Below are positions 1 through 10,459 of a DNA stretch of 64,000 bases, piece by piece; position 1 is the stretch's first letter; each line of letters begins with the position of its first letter. The stretch comes from Rugamonas fusca (lineage in GTDB: Bacteria; Pseudomonadota; Gammaproteobacteria; Burkholderiales; Burkholderiaceae_D). The DNA lies in the NCBI RefSeq assembly GCF_014042365.1, contig NZ_JACEZS010000010.1:1-64000 (forward strand), read 5' to 3'. The translations under genes were made by a program, and so were the position numbers. The notes below the pieces were generated by a model. It was not told where the DNA came from. It made no database searches and saw nothing but the letters and a program-made list of their open reading frames with translations.

Positions 1-1180
1 CCGTGGCGCTGGTGGTGTAGTCGGCCACGGCGGTGGCTTGTTCCATGGTCTTGAGCAGGGCGCTGGTGTTGGCCGAGATTTCCTTGGTGGTGGACAGGAT
101 CTCGACGCTGGTCTGGGCCTGCTCCACGCCCGTCGCCTCCTGCTGGCGGGCCGAGGCGGCGATTTCCGTGGCCGAACTGGCGACCTGGATGCCGGCCTTT
201 TGCACGTTGTTGATCAGGGCGCGCAGGTTGGCCAGCATGGTGGCGATGCCGTGGCCCAGCTGGCCCACGGTGTCCTCGCCGGCCACGGTGACCTGGCCCG
301 TCAGGTCGCCCGATGCGGCCCTGGAGACGACGGCCAGCAGCGCGTCCACCTTGGCCCGCAGCGCGTTGGTGGCGGCCACTTCGCGCGCCTGGTTGTCCTC
401 CACGGCTTGCGCCATGCGGTTGAATTCCCGGCCCACTTCGCTGTATTCATCGTTGCCGCTGGCGTCGGCCCGCACGCCGGCCTGGCCGGCCGCGATGGCG
501 CCCACGGCCTGGATCAGGCGCGCCAGCGGATCGAGCACGGCGCGCGCCAGCAGCCACGCCACCAGGAAGGCGAGCGCCACGCATAGCACGCCGCCGGCCG
601 TCAGCGTCAGCTTCATGTTCTGCTGCAGCTGGGCCGATTCGCGGGCGCGCACCGTCAGCAGTTTTTCCTCTTCGCCGCTGATCTCGGCCAGCAAGGCTTC
701 GAGCGCCGTCACATGGCTCAAGCCGCTGGCAATCAGGGGCGCGACCTGCGCCTGGTCCATCGTGATGCCGCGTTTGTCGGCCTCGGTACGGCGCGCCATG
801 ACCGGTTGCACCACGCTCGTCAGCCAGTCGTCGAACAGTTTGGTCAGCCTGGCGATGCGCTCCTGCTGGGCAGCATTGTCGGCCGTCAGCGTGCGCAGCT
901 TGTCGAGGTGCTGGCGCAGCCGGGCCGCGTTGGTGTCGCTGTCGCGCAAGCGCTGTTCGCCCGTGAGCAGATAGCCCCGTTCGTTGGCCTGGATTTCCAG
1001 CGCGAGAATGTCGACCCGGTCGCTCTCGTGCAGCACTTCCAGCGTGTGGCGGTCCCACCCGTTGGCGTCGGACAGGCGCTGGAAATTGGCGTAGGCCATG
1101 ATCAGCAGGACCAGGATCAGGCCCAGGATGGCGGCAAAGCCCAGATACAGTTTGCTCTTGATGCTCAGGTCTTTGGTCAC
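1..1180 (-). CDS. Methyl-accepting chemotaxis protein with CHASE3 sensor domain (3' end outside window)
   Basis: Membrane chemoreceptor that would feed CheA/CheW. Reading leftwards from a GTG at 1180 the frame stays open to the window edge, about 393 residues. A first membrane helix lies at about residues 12-31. It is followed by a periplasmic helical region with the CHASE3 hallmark ERGYLLTGE at residues 67-75. A second membrane helix lies near residues 190-210, then a HAMP domain and the start of the cytoplasmic signalling helices, which contain ATEIAASARQQE. The highly conserved receptor tip is cut off. No closer start is evident: an ATG further upstream is in another frame. The start codon is therefore less certain than the identity. 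Confidence 0.85.
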   Translation of the reverse strand, partial: MTKDLSIKSKLYLGFAAILGLILVLLIMAYANFQRLSDANGWDRHTLEVLHESDRVDILALEIQANERGYLLTGEQRLRDSDTNAARLRQHLDKLRTLTADNAAQQERIARLTKLFDDWLTSVVQPVMARRTEADKRGITMDQAQVAPLIASGLSHVTALEALLAEISGEEEKLLTVRARESAQLQQNMKLTLTAGGVLCVALAFLVAWLLARAVLDPLARLIQAVGAIAAGQAGVRADASGNDEYSEVGREFNRMAQAVEDNQAREVAATNALRAKVDALLAVVSRAASGDLTGQVTVAGEDTVGQLGHGIATMLANLRALINNVQKAGIQVASSATEIAASARQQEATGVEQAQTSVEILSTTKEISANTSALLKTMEQATAVADYTTSAT

Positions 1181-1279
1181 GGTGGCTCCGGTGCGCGGCA
1201 GGGGGAAGATGATGGCAATGTAACATTTTGCCGTGCGCGGCGCGAGCGGCATGTTGCGGCGCGGGCGCGCGCGTCGTCC

Positions 1280-1310
1280 AAAAAAAACGGGCCGCTGTGA
1301 GAGCGGCCCG
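1280..1310 (-). terminator. Rho-independent terminator of argG
   Basis: A perfect 8-bp stem (1288-1295 with 1303-1310) with a 7-nt loop is followed, on the minus strand, by a run of eight T residues. It lies 38 bp past the argG stop codon and just before the chemoreceptor start. Confidence 0.9.
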
Positions 1311-1347
1311 TGGTGGCGGCTTATTGGCCGCTCACTGGATGAGTGGC

Positions 1348-2580
1348 TTACTGGCCGCGCTTGAGGCGGGCGTTGGCGGCGATGCGCATGCGCAGCGCGT
1401 TCAGCTTGATGAAACCGCCGGCGTCGGCCTGGTTGTAGGCGCCGCCGTCTTCGTCGAAGGTGGCGATGTTCATATCAAACAGGGAGTCGGTCTTGGAGTC
1501 GCGCGACACGACGATCACGTTGCCCTTGTACAGCTTGACGCGCACCCAGCCGTTGACGGTCGATTGCGTGTGGTCGATCAGGGTCTGCAGCGCCACGCGC
1601 TCCGGCGCCCACCAGTAGCCGTTGTAGATCATGGAGGCGTAGCGTGGCATCAGGTCGTCCTTCAGGTGCGCCACTTCGCGGTCCAGCGTGATCGATTCGA
1701 TGGCGCGGTGGGCCTTGAGCATGATGGTGCCGCCCGGCGTTTCATAGCAGCCGCGCGACTTCATGCCCACGTAGCGGTTTTCCACCAGGTCCAGGCGGCC
1801 GATGCCGTGCTTGCCGCCCAGGCGGTTCAGCTCCGTCAACACGGCGGCCGGCGACAGGCGCACGCCGTTCAGGGCCACGATGTCGCCCTTTTCGTATTCG
1901 ATGTCCAGGTATTCCGGGGTGTCCGGCGCCGCTTCCGGGCTGACGGTCCAGCGCCACATGGTCTCTTCCGCTTCCGCGCTGGGGTTTTCCAGGTGGCGGC
2001 CTTCGAACGAGATGTGCAGCAGGTTGGCGTCCATCGAGTAGGGCGCGCCGCCGTTCTTGTGCTTCATGTCGATTTCGATGCCGGCGTCTTCCGCGTACTT
2101 GAGCAGCTTTTCGCGCGACAGCAGGTCCCATTCACGCCACGGGGCGATGATCTTCACGCCCGGTTTCAGGGCGTAGGCGCCCAGCTCGAAGCGGACCTGG
2201 TCGTTACCCTTGCCGGTGGCGCCGTGCGAGATGGCGTCGGCGCCGGTCTCGTTGGCGATCTCGATCAGGCGCTTGGCGATCAGCGGACGGGCGATCGAAG
2301 TGCCCAGCAGGTATTCGCCTTCGTACACGGTGTTGGCGCGGAACATGGGGAACACGAAGTCGCGCACGAATTCCTCGCGCACGTCGTTGATGTAGATGTT
2401 CTCGGGCTTGATGCCGAACTTGAGCGCCTTGGCGCGGGCCGGTTCCAGTTCCTCGCCCTGGCCCAGGTCGGCCGTGAAGGTGACGATTTCGCACTGGTAG
2501 TTATCCTGCAGCCACTTGAGGATGACGGAGGTATCCAGTCCGCCCGAATAGGCCAGGACTACTTTTTTGATGTCGCTCAT
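1348..2580 (-). CDS. argG: Argininosuccinate synthase
   Basis: Cytoplasmic enzyme that joins citrulline and aspartate with ATP, the penultimate step of arginine synthesis. The protein has 410 residues when started at ATG 2580 (MSDIKKVV). The N-terminal PP-loop SGGLDTS (residues 12-18) binds ATP; the family blocks [13 protein letters not shown] and [10 protein letters not shown] are intact. A longer reading from TTG 2592 is possible, but GGAA six bases before the ATG favours the shorter start. The gene lies 27 bp downstream of argF on the same strand and ends at a strong terminator, so the two form one transcription unit. Confidence 0.97.
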   Translation of the reverse strand: MSDIKKVVLAYSGGLDTSVILKWLQDNYQCEIVTFTADLGQGEELEPARAKALKFGIKPENIYINDVREEFVRDFVFPMFRANTVYEGEYLLGTSIARPLIAKRLIEIANETGADAISHGATGKGNDQVRFELGAYALKPGVKIIAPWREWDLLSREKLLKYAEDAGIEIDMKHKNGGAPYSMDANLLHISFEGRHLENPSAEAEETMWRWTVSPEAAPDTPEYLDIEYEKGDIVALNGVRLSPAAVLTELNRLGGKHGIGRLDLVENRYVGMKSRGCYETPGGTIMLKAHRAIESITLDREVAHLKDDLMPRYASMIYNGYWWAPERVALQTLIDHTQSTVNGWVRVKLYKGNVIVVSRDSKTDSLFDMNIATFDEDGGAYNQADAGGFIKLNALRMRIAANARLKRGQ

Positions 2581-2607
2581 TTTCGATTCCAATCTACGGT
2601 TCTACGG

Positions 2608-3537
2608 TTATTCTTTGCTGTCCAGGCGGCCCAGCAGCAGGTATTCGATCAGCGCCTTCTGGATGTGCAGGCGGTTCTCGGCCTCGTCCCACACCACCGA
2701 CTGCGGGCCGTCGATCACTTCGGCCGCCACTTCCTCGCCGCGGTGGGCCGGCAGGCAGTGCATGAACAGCGCGTCCGGCGCGGCGCGCGCCATCTTGGCC
2801 GCGTCCACGATCCAGCCGTCGAAGGCGGCGATGCGGGCCGCGTTCTCGGCTTCGTAACCCATGCTGGTCCACACGTCCGTGTTGACCAGGTGCGCGCCCT
2901 CGCAGGCGTCGGACGGGTTGGCGAAGAAGGTGTAGCGGTCGGTCGACACCAGCGACATGTCCATGTCGTAGCCCTTGGGGGTGGACACGTTGACGTGGAA
3001 GCCGAACACTTCGGCCGCCTGCAGCCACGAGTACAGCATGTTGTTGGCGTCGCCGATCCAGGCTACGGTCTTGCCGGCGATGGGGCCGCGGTGCTCGTAG
3101 TAGGTGAAGATGTCGGCGAACACCTGGCACGGGTGGTGTTCGTTGGTCAGGCCATTGATCACCGGCACGCGCGAGTTGGCGGCGAAACGCTCGATGATGT
3201 CCTGGCCGAAGGTGCGCACCATGATGATGTCGCACATGCGGCTCATCACCTGGCCCGCGTCCTCCACCGGCTCGCCGCGGCCCAGCTGCGAGTCGCGCGT
3301 GTTGAGGTAGATGGCCGCGCCGCCCAGCTGGTGCATGCCGGCCTCGAACGAGAGGCGGGTACGGGTCGAATTCTTTTCGAACACCATCACCAGCGTGCGG
3401 TCGATCAGCGGATGGTAGATCTCGTAGTTCTTGAATTTCCGTTTGATCAGGTGCGCCCGCTCGATGACGTACTCATATTCGGCCAGCGTGAAGTCGGAAA
3501 ACTGCAGATAGTGTTTGATCGGTTTTTGGATAAGCAT
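2608..3537 (-). CDS. argF: Ornithine carbamoyltransferase
   Basis: Transfers the carbamoyl group from carbamoyl phosphate to ornithine, giving citrulline for the next gene, argG. The carbamoyl-phosphate site STRTR is near residues 57-61, the ornithine-site HPCQ near 135-138 and HCLP near 260-263, so the active site is complete and the length of about 309 residues is normal. Two starts are possible, GTG 3543 or ATG 3537; neither has a clear ribosome binding site, and I chose the ATG. It is the first gene of the argFG unit, with a TATAAT box about 70 bp upstream. Confidence 0.96.
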   Translation of the reverse strand: MLIQKPIKHYLQFSDFTLAEYEYVIERAHLIKRKFKNYEIYHPLIDRTLVMVFEKNSTRTRLSFEAGMHQLGGAAIYLNTRDSQLGRGEPVEDAGQVMSRMCDIIMVRTFGQDIIERFAANSRVPVINGLTNEHHPCQVFADIFTYYEHRGPIAGKTVAWIGDANNMLYSWLQAAEVFGFHVNVSTPKGYDMDMSLVSTDRYTFFANPSDACEGAHLVNTDVWTSMGYEAENAARIAAFDGWIVDAAKMARAAPDALFMHCLPAHRGEEVAAEVIDGPQSVVWDEAENRLHIQKALIEYLLLGRLDSKE

Positions 3538-3603
3538 AGTCACAGCGAGTCACAACGGAGAAGGCGTGGGCGCGCGGCAGTGTGCCCGGGCGGCCAGCAT
3601 AGC

Positions 3604-3640
3604 CGATCCATTATAAAGGGAATTTGGTGTAACGGTCTAA
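3604..3640 (-). promoter_or_regulatory. Candidate argFG promoter
   Basis: On the minus strand a perfect TATAAT lies at 3615-3610, about 70 bp before argF. The best -35 match, TTAGAC, sits 19 bp upstream of it, which is a little far, so only the -10 is convincing. No ARG box could be identified by eye. Confidence 0.5.
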
Positions 3641-3903
3641 CGGTGGCAGATTCTGCTGTCTATACAGGTTTTCATGGCGCCGCCCGGCCGGCGCGCGCCT
3701 TGTTGCCGGCTCACGACAGGGGGGGCGGGCCGGAACGCTGCCGCGATTGACCCGTCCCGCCCCTTCAAGCACAATCGGATCGCCTCATTAATTTCCGTTT
3801 TGCAACAATATTTCTAAAAAAATAGCACTGCTGCATTGCCAGGCAAGGTTGCCACCGGGCCGGGGCGGCGCGGCAGATCCTCTCACTTCTGAACGGGAAG
3901 CTT

Positions 3904-5529
3904 ATGTTTACAAACATGCGGATCGGGGTGCGCCTGACCCTGGGTTTTGGCGCCATGCTGGCCATGGCGGCAGTGCTGGCGGTGGTGGGCATCCAGGCCT
4001 TGTCGTCGTTAAAAGGGGAAATGGATGCCGTCACGCGGGCCACGCTGCCGAAGATGACGCTGGCTAACCACAACATCCAGGCCGCCTATGACTATGCGCG
4101 GGCATTCGCCTACATCGTCACGTCGGAAGGCTTGCAGGGCGCCGATGCGGCGGCCCTGCAAGTGGCGCACGGCCAGCTGACCGACACGGTCAAGGAAGTG
4201 AACCAGAACGTGGCGGCGCTGGAACCGATGCTGAGCAGCGACGAGGAAAAGCGCCTGCTGGCCAAGGTCAAGGAGAGCCGGGCCAGTTACGGCAAGAGCC
4301 GCAACCATGTGCTGGAACTGAAGAAGGCCGGCGACGGCGCCCAGGCGGCGGCGCTGATGTTCACCGAGACCAACAACCTGCAGACCACCTACATCCAGGC
4401 CTGGAAGGACTTCATCGCCCATGAGGAGCAACTGATCGCCGACGGCGAGCGCGCCACCAGCGCCACCTATGCCACGGCGCGCGACGTGCTGCTGGCCGTG
4501 CTGTGCGTGATGCTGCTGGCGGGGCTGGCCATTTCCATCCTGATCACGCGCAAGCTGCTGCACGCGCTGGGCGGCGAACCGGGCGATGCGGCGGCCGTCG
4601 CCGGGCGCATTGCCGGCGGCGACCTGACGGCCGCCATTACGCTGCGCGCCGGCGACGACGCCAGCCTGATGCACGCGATCCGCGCCATGCGCGACAACCT
4701 GGCCGGCATCGTGCACCAGGTGCGTGGCGGCACGGACGCGATCCATACCGCGTCCACCGAGATTGCCCAGGGCAACCACGACCTGTCCACCCGCACCGAG
4801 CAGCAGGCCGGCGCGCTCGAGGAGACCGCCTCGTCGATGGAGCAGCTGACCTCGACCGTGCAGCAGAACGCGGCGCAGGCCAGCCAGGCCAACGCCCTGG
4901 CCCGGCAGGCTTCCGAGGTGGCGCTGCAAGGGGGCGCCGTGGTGGACCAGGTGGTGGGCACCATGGGCGACATCAGCGCCGCCTCGCGCAAGATTGTCGA
5001 CATCATCAGCGTCATCGACGGTATCGCTTTCCAGACCAACATCCTGGCCTTGAACGCGGCAGTGGAGGCGGCCCGGGCCGGCGAGCAGGGCCGCGGCTTT
5101 GCCGTGGTGGCATCGGAAGTGCGCAACCTGGCCCAGCGCAGCGCCGCTGCCGCCAAGGAAATCAAGACGCTGATCGACCACTCGGTGGCGGCGGTCGATT
5201 CCGGCAGCGCCCTGGTGGCCCAGGCCGGCACCACCATGGAACAGGTGGTGGCCAGCGTGCAGCAGGTGGGGCAGATGATCGCCGAGATCAGCGCCGCCAG
5301 CCGCGAACAGAGCGATGGCATTGAACAGGTCAACCGCGCCATCACGGCGATGGATGGGGTGACGCAGCAGAATGCGGCGCTGGTCGAGCAGGCGACGGCG
5401 GCGGCCGAGTCCATGCAGCACCAGGTGGGCCAGCTGGTGCAGGCGGTGGCGGTGTTCCACCTGGCGCCGGGCGGCCAGCCGGCAGCGCGCTTGGGACGGC
5501 GGGCGGCGCCGGCCCGGTTGGCCGGCTGA
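3904..5529 (+). CDS. Methyl-accepting chemotaxis protein, four-helix-bundle sensor type
   Basis: Tar/Tsr-like chemoreceptor of 541 residues. The order is: short cytoplasmic start, membrane helix at about 10-31, periplasmic four-helix bundle (4HB_MCP) to about 190, second membrane helix at about 191-213, HAMP, then the methylated helices and signalling tip. The conserved tip hairpin with [22 protein letters not shown] is intact, as is the methylation segment [10 protein letters not shown]. The C-terminus ends in a Pro/Ala/Arg-rich tail and lacks an NWETF-type CheR docking peptide. GGGAAG eight bases before ATG 3904 supports the start. It stands alone between argF (divergent) and a sensor kinase (convergent), so its ligand cannot be guessed from context. 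Confidence 0.95.
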   Translation: MFTNMRIGVRLTLGFGAMLAMAAVLAVVGIQALSSLKGEMDAVTRATLPKMTLANHNIQAAYDYARAFAYIVTSEGLQGADAAALQVAHGQLTDTVKEVNQNVAALEPMLSSDEEKRLLAKVKESRASYGKSRNHVLELKKAGDGAQAAALMFTETNNLQTTYIQAWKDFIAHEEQLIADGERATSATYATARDVLLAVLCVMLLAGLAISILITRKLLHALGGEPGDAAAVAGRIAGGDLTAAITLRAGDDASLMHAIRAMRDNLAGIVHQVRGGTDAIHTASTEIAQGNHDLSTRTEQQAGALEETASSMEQLTSTVQQNAAQASQANALARQASEVALQGGAVVDQVVGTMGDISAASRKIVDIISVIDGIAFQTNILALNAAVEAARAGEQGRGFAVVASEVRNLAQRSAAAAKEIKTLIDHSVAAVDSGSALVAQAGTTMEQVVASVQQVGQMIAEISAASREQSDGIEQVNRAITAMDGVTQQNAALVEQATAAAESMQHQVGQLVQAVAVFHLAPGGQPAARLGRRAAPARLAG

Positions 5530-5563
5530 GCGCCCGCGGGCGCGGCTGCGCCCGTCCGTGCTG

Positions 5564-8395
5564 TCAGTGGTAGATGCGCTGGGCGCTGGCCGCGTCGTGC
5601 TGGGGGGCCGTCAAGGGCAGGTCGAGCGTGAACACGGTGCCGTCGGCGCCGCTGGCCACGCTGATCTGACCACCGAGCAGGGAGGTGACAATGTTGTAAC
5701 TGATTGACAAGCCCAGGCCGCTGCCGCCCTGGCCCAGCTTGGTCGTGAAGAAGGGATCGAAGATGCGCGACAGGTGTTCGGGCGCGATGCCGTTGCCGTT
5801 GTCGCCGAAGGTCACCAGCACCCGGCCCTCGGCCGGCGTGGCCGCGCGCAGCCACATGTGGCCCGTCTGCCCGCGCCCGAACGCGTGCAGCAGGGCGTTG
5901 TTGATGAAGTTGGCGATCACCTGGCCAAACGGGCCGGGGTAGCTGTCGAGCGCGATGTGCTCGGGCACCTCCGATTCGATCTTGTGGTCCGAGGCGCGGA
6001 TGCGGTTCATCATGGTGGCGATCAGTTCATGGGCGACCTGGTGCAGGTTGAACGTGCGGCGCTGCTCCGTGGTGCGGTCCACGGCCACCTGCTTGAAGCT
6101 GTTGACCAGGTCGGCCGCGCTGTTCAGGCCCCGCATCACCAGTTCCGATGCCTTTTTCGCGTCCGTCACGTAGGCGCCCAGGTCCGAGCGGCGCAGGCCG
6201 GGGCCGTTCATGCGGCGTTCCAGTTCCTCCGTCTTCTGGGCCAGCGTGCTGGCGATCAGCAGGCTGTTGCCGATCGGGGTGTTCAGTTCGTGGGCCACGC
6301 CGGCCATCAGGCTGCCCAGCGCGGCCAGCTTTTCCTGCGACAGCAGCTGGGCCTGGGCATCCTTGAGCTGGCGGTAGGCCTGGGCGTTGTCGATGGCGAT
6401 GGCACCATAGGCGCACAGGGTGCGGAAGATCAGCCGTTCCCGTTCGCCGTAGGCGCACGGGCGCAGCGCCTGCACCGTCATCACCCCCAGCGCCCGCTCG
6501 CCCACCAGCATCGGTGCGAACAGGGCCGACAGGCTTTCCAGCGTGCCGGGGGTGTGCGTGCTGGGGCCCGCGCTGGGCGCGTGGTCGATCACCACTTCGC
6601 GCCGCTCGCGCAGGCTGCGCACGGAATGGGCGTGCGGGTGGTCGAGCGAAACCGTGTTGACGTCCAGCGGCCGGCCCGATTCCACCCCGAACGCGCGGCT
6701 CAGCGTGGCGCCGCCCGGATCGGTCAGGTAGACAGCAAAGGTATCGGCCGGCAGCAGCGCCTGCACGTGGCGGTCCAGCGCCTGGAACACCGCTTCCGTG
6801 TCGAGGTGGGTGGTGATCTCCTGGCCGATGGCCGACAGGCGCTCCAGTGTGTCGCTGGTCTGCTGCAGCACCTCGGCCCGGCGCGCCTCGGAGGCGGCCA
6901 GTTCGCGGTGGTGCTGGCCCTCGGCCCGCGCGTGCTCGGTCTGGTGGTGCACCTGCATGGCGATGGCGCGGTTGGTCGCCTCCTGGCTGTGGGTCTTGTC
7001 ACGCGCGGCGCTGGCCGCCAGCGCCGATTCGTAGGCCTGGGCGTAGTTGCCCACGTTGGCGTACTCGCGCGCCAGCGCGTCGAGCAGGTCGCCGGGCAGG
7101 GTGTAGCCGTCGATGGTGGAGGCCACGGCCAGCGCCTGGTGCAGGTAGTGCAGCGTGGCGTTCTGCTCCGTCATGCCGTCCGGCGCGGGCAGCCGGTGCT
7201 CGGTGTGGATCAGGGACAGCACGCGCAGCGCGGCGATGTGGTGGTAGGCGTTGGCTTGGGCGGCGGCCAGCGCCACGGCCTGCTGCGCCGTGCGCAGGGC
7301 CGCCTCGCCCTGGCCCAGGAAGCACAGGGCGTGCGCCTGGCCGCGCCGGGCCACAGTCTGGAAGTCGGCCTGCTGCAGCGCGTCGGCCCGTTGTTCGAGC
7401 TGGCGGAAGGTGGTCAGCGCGCGTTCGTAGTGGCCCTGGTCGAGCGCCAGTTCGCCCAGGTACAGCAGCGCCACGGCGTAGCTGCGCGCGCCCGACAGGG
7501 GGGCCAGGATGGTCAGCGCTTCCTGCAGCAGTTCCTCGGCCGCGTCGAGCCGGCCCAGGCGGCGCATGGTGTCGGCCGTGTGCATCATGCACGCGCCCAC
7601 GCTGCGCGGCCAGCCCGTGGGACGGGCCAGGTCGAGCGCGCACTGCATCCATTCGAGCGCTGCGTGGTGGTCGTTCAGGTTGGTGAAGTCTTCGCCGATG
7701 TTGGTGGCGGCCGTGATGGCGGCGCGCACCTGGCCCGTGCGCAGGGCCGCCTCGTAGCATTGGATGTAGTGGCTGGCGGCCGCGCCGAACTGGCTCAACA
7801 GGCTGGCCGACAGGCCCCGAAAGTCGCTGATCCAGGCAGCGGCCGCCGGCGGCGCGCCGGCGCCCAGTTGTTGCAGGCGCTCGCTCCAGCGCTGCTGCGC
7901 CGCGCGGGCGTCGCGCAGCACGTCCCAGCGGGCCATGGTCGCCTCCATCACCACGGCGCGCAGCCCATCACCGGCCCGTTGGGCGGCCGCCAGTCCCAGG
8001 CCCAGTTCATCGTCGCAGCGCTGGTGGTCGCCGCGGTCGATGGCGATCCAGGCCCGCAGCCAGTGGGCGTCGGCGCAGCCGGCCCCATCGTCGAGGGTGT
8101 GCAGCGTGGCGTGGGCGGCGTCGGCCAGGGCGAGCGCGCCATCGAGCTCGCCCTGCAGCCACAGGCTCTCGCCGCGCACCAGATCGAGCCGGGCCAGGCT
8201 GGCGCTGGCCAGCGCCGGATCGGCGCCGGCCAGCAGGGTCCGGGCCTCGTCGGCCAGGCCGGCGGCGCGTGCCGGGTCGCGCTGGCGCAGGTGCCAGGCC
8301 AGCCGCAGCAGCGGCTGCAGGCGCGCCGGGCCGCGCAGGGGCAGCAGGGCCACTTCCCATTGCGCTACCGCTTCGTCGACCGCGAACATTTCCAT
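5564..8395 (-). CDS. Large TPR-GAF sensor histidine kinase
   Basis: Soluble-looking sensor kinase of 943 residues with no obvious membrane helix. Roughly the first 450 residues are degenerate TPR-like helical repeats. Then come a coiled linker, a GAF-type sensor domain (about 510-660), and a kinase core. The H-box MAGVAHELNTP puts the phosphorylated His at about residue 702. The ATPase part shows NFINNALLHAF, DNGNGI, DPFFTTK and GSGLGLSIS. This arrangement resembles the GAF/TPR kinases common in Burkholderiales. GAGGT five bases before ATG 8395 supports the start. No response regulator is adjacent, so it is an orphan kinase whose partner lies elsewhere. Confidence 0.9.
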   Translation of the reverse strand: MEMFAVDEAVAQWEVALLPLRGPARLQPLLRLAWHLRQRDPARAAGLADEARTLLAGADPALASASLARLDLVRGESLWLQGELDGALALADAAHATLHTLDDGAGCADAHWLRAWIAIDRGDHQRCDDELGLGLAAAQRAGDGLRAVVMEATMARWDVLRDARAAQQRWSERLQQLGAGAPPAAAAWISDFRGLSASLLSQFGAAASHYIQCYEAALRTGQVRAAITAATNIGEDFTNLNDHHAALEWMQCALDLARPTGWPRSVGACMMHTADTMRRLGRLDAAEELLQEALTILAPLSGARSYAVALLYLGELALDQGHYERALTTFRQLEQRADALQQADFQTVARRGQAHALCFLGQGEAALRTAQQAVALAAAQANAYHHIAALRVLSLIHTEHRLPAPDGMTEQNATLHYLHQALAVASTIDGYTLPGDLLDALAREYANVGNYAQAYESALAASAARDKTHSQEATNRAIAMQVHHQTEHARAEGQHHRELAASEARRAEVLQQTSDTLERLSAIGQEITTHLDTEAVFQALDRHVQALLPADTFAVYLTDPGGATLSRAFGVESGRPLDVNTVSLDHPHAHSVRSLRERREVVIDHAPSAGPSTHTPGTLESLSALFAPMLVGERALGVMTVQALRPCAYGERERLIFRTLCAYGAIAIDNAQAYRQLKDAQAQLLSQEKLAALGSLMAGVAHELNTPIGNSLLIASTLAQKTEELERRMNGPGLRRSDLGAYVTDAKKASELVMRGLNSAADLVNSFKQVAVDRTTEQRRTFNLHQVAHELIATMMNRIRASDHKIESEVPEHIALDSYPGPFGQVIANFINNALLHAFGRGQTGHMWLRAATPAEGRVLVTFGDNGNGIAPEHLSRIFDPFFTTKLGQGGSGLGLSISYNIVTSLLGGQISVASGADGTVFTLDLPLTAPQHDAASAQRIYH

Positions 8396-8675
8396 CGTCT
8401 ACCTCGGACAGGTGGGGACCGGCGCCAGCGTACCGGCTCGGTGTATCGCCTCAAAGCATTGCCTCAGGGCATTTCTCAGCTCATTGTAATACCGAGTGGC
8501 TGCGTTTGCGCAACCGGCAACATCGATATTTTTGTGGCACGAGCCGCTAAAGGTGGTGTTTTTTGCATTCTGTACCGACAGGCATGCATTTCATCCCAAA
8601 CCGGCGCAGCTGTGCCACGGTCGTGCTTACACTGGCGCATCGGAAACTTGCGCACGGCGCGGAAAGGTGATGTTG

Positions 8676-9839
8676 ATGAACGAGCGACAAGACCAGCCCT
8701 GGATCACCGTGTTGCTGCGCTGGGCGCTGCCGTTGGGGGGCTGGTGCGTGGCGCAGCTGGCGTGCGCCATCGAAGCGCCATCGCCCGTCGATCGCGTCGT
8801 GCAACAGGCCGCCGTGGACTTCATGGCCGCGCCGCACGCGGTCGGCTTGTCGATCGGCGTGATCGAGGCGGGCAAGTCGTACCGCTACCACTTCGGGACC
8901 GTCAGCACGGCGCAGCGGCGGCGGCCCGATGACGCGACCCTGTATCCGATCGCGTCGTTGACGAAAACCTTCACCGGCGCCTTGCTGGCACAGGCGGCGC
9001 TGGATAACAAGCTGGCACTCGATGACGACGTGCGCCGCTATCTCGGTGCCGGCTACGACAACCTTTGCTACGAACAGCAGCCGGTGCGCCTGTATCACTT
9101 GCTCAATCACCGATCCGGCTTGCCCTTCGTCCTGCCCGACAAGCCTGAGGCCGCACCTGGGTTCGGGCATGACGCCGTGCCATTCCCGCAGCGGATAGAC
9201 GCCATCATCGCCGGCAGCAGCCGGGCAGCGTTCTACGCCGACCTGCACCGCGTCAAGCTGAGCGCGCCGCCGGGCGAGCACTTCCAGTATTCGAACGCGG
9301 CGGCGCAACTGGCCGGCTACATCCTGGAGCGCCGCTACGGCAGCAGTTTCGACGCCTTGCTCAGGCAGCAGATTACCGGGCCACTGGGCATGCGCGACAC
9401 AGTGATCGTCCCGAACCCGCAGCAGCAAGGCCGCCTGGTCATCGGTTATGACGACAGTGGCACGGCCCAGCCTTACGGGCCGGTCCAGTCGCAGGCGGCC
9501 GGCGCGCTCAAGTCCAGCTTGGCCGATATGCTGGCCTATGCCCGCTGGCAACTGGATGAGCGCGATCCGGCCGTGGCGCTGTCGCATCAGCCCACCTATG
9601 CGCATGATGATTACGCGGTCGGCTTGAACTGGCAGATGTTGCGGCGCGGGCCGCAACGCGTCATCTGGCAGGATGGCGCCATCCCCGGCTTCGCCAGCCT
9701 GCTGGTGCTGGAACCGGAGGCCGGGGTGGCGATCGTACTGCTGTCGAACGAGCTCGATAGCGGCACGCTGGGGCGCTTGCGTACGCTGGCCAACACCATC
9801 GCCAGTGGCTTGCATCAAGACGCGCTGGCCGTTCCCTGA
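8676..9839 (+). CDS. Serine hydrolase, class C beta-lactamase / DD-peptidase fold
   Basis: Probable exported hydrolase of the beta-lactamase (AmpC/EstB/DD-peptidase) superfamily, 387 residues. The catalytic SxxK is SLTK (in YPIASLTKTF) and the second motif YxN is YSN (in FQYSNAAAQL), so both core catalytic elements are present. A hydrophobic stretch near residues 10-30 ending ACAIEAP may be a signal peptide. Substrate cannot be told from sequence: peptidase, esterase or lactamase are all possible. The frame is open further upstream, but GGAAAGG ends 8 bp before ATG 8676, which is the best start. The preceding 280 bp separate it from the divergent sensor kinase. Confidence 0.82.
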   Translation: MNERQDQPWITVLLRWALPLGGWCVAQLACAIEAPSPVDRVVQQAAVDFMAAPHAVGLSIGVIEAGKSYRYHFGTVSTAQRRRPDDATLYPIASLTKTFTGALLAQAALDNKLALDDDVRRYLGAGYDNLCYEQQPVRLYHLLNHRSGLPFVLPDKPEAAPGFGHDAVPFPQRIDAIIAGSSRAAFYADLHRVKLSAPPGEHFQYSNAAAQLAGYILERRYGSSFDALLRQQITGPLGMRDTVIVPNPQQQGRLVIGYDDSGTAQPYGPVQSQAAGALKSSLADMLAYARWQLDERDPAVALSHQPTYAHDDYAVGLNWQMLRRGPQRVIWQDGAIPGFASLLVLEPEAGVAIVLLSNELDSGTLGRLRTLANTIASGLHQDALAVP

Positions 9840-9933
9840 GCGATCGACATGACAGGCGTGGCATGACAAGCGCTGATGCGCCTGGCCATTTTTGCAAGCT
9901 ATACTGTGATCCCAAGTCCTCTTTGTTGAACTG

Positions 9934-10440
9934 ATGCAGACCGAACGTCTTATTCTCCGGCCATTTACGCTGGACGACGCGGAAGAATATTTCCCGCTCG
10001 TTTCCGACCCTGATATCGTGCGCTACACGGGCGAGCCGCCGCTGGCATCGGTGGACGAGGCGCGTGACTTGCTGTTGACACGCCCGCTGCGCGATTATGC
10101 CCGGCATGGTTTTGGACGCATGGCCTGCATCGAAAAACAAACCGGGCGCCTGATCGGATTCAGCGGGCTGAAATATCTGGAGCAACTGGGCGAGGTCGAT
10201 GTGGGCTATCGCTTTCTTCCCGATTGTTGGGGCAAGGGCTATGCGACCGAGAGCGCCATGGCGCTCATGCGGCAAGGCGTGCGCGAGCACGGCCTCCAGC
10301 GCATCATCGGCTTGGTGGAACCTGCCAACGGCGCTTCCGTTCACGTGTTGAAAAAACTGGGACTGCAATTCGAGCGGACGACAAGGCTCGACGGCTGCGC
10401 CGAGGATCTGGATCTGTACGCCATCGCCACTTCACGATGA
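9934..10440 (+). CDS. GNAT-family N-acetyltransferase, RimJ/RimL-like
   Basis: Small cytoplasmic acetyltransferase of 168 residues. It opens with TERLILRPF, typical of the RimJ/RimL branch. The acetyl-CoA binding segment is in WGKGYATESAMALM, followed by a C-terminal beta bulge with ANGASVHVLKKLGLQFE. Such enzymes acetylate protein N-termini or small amines; the substrate is unknown here. It ends 19 bp before the convergent rsgA stop codon. Confidence 0.85.
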   Translation: MQTERLILRPFTLDDAEEYFPLVSDPDIVRYTGEPPLASVDEARDLLLTRPLRDYARHGFGRMACIEKQTGRLIGFSGLKYLEQLGEVDVGYRFLPDCWGKGYATESAMALMRQGVREHGLQRIIGLVEPANGASVHVLKKLGLQFERTTRLDGCAEDLDLYAIATSR

Positions 10441-10459
10441 GTGGGGACGCGGGCGCCAA

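Noticed and set aside
33..974. Plus-strand ORF at the left edge
   Set aside because: It is the antisense of the CHASE3 chemoreceptor, whose minus-strand frame has clear domain motifs.
1228..3750. 840-codon plus-strand ORF
   Set aside because: Antisense shadow of argG and argF, rich in Ala/Arg/His/Val as expected from GC-rich opposite strands.
5774..8932. 1052-codon plus-strand ORF
   Set aside because: Shadow of the TPR-GAF histidine kinase; no motif and improbable composition.
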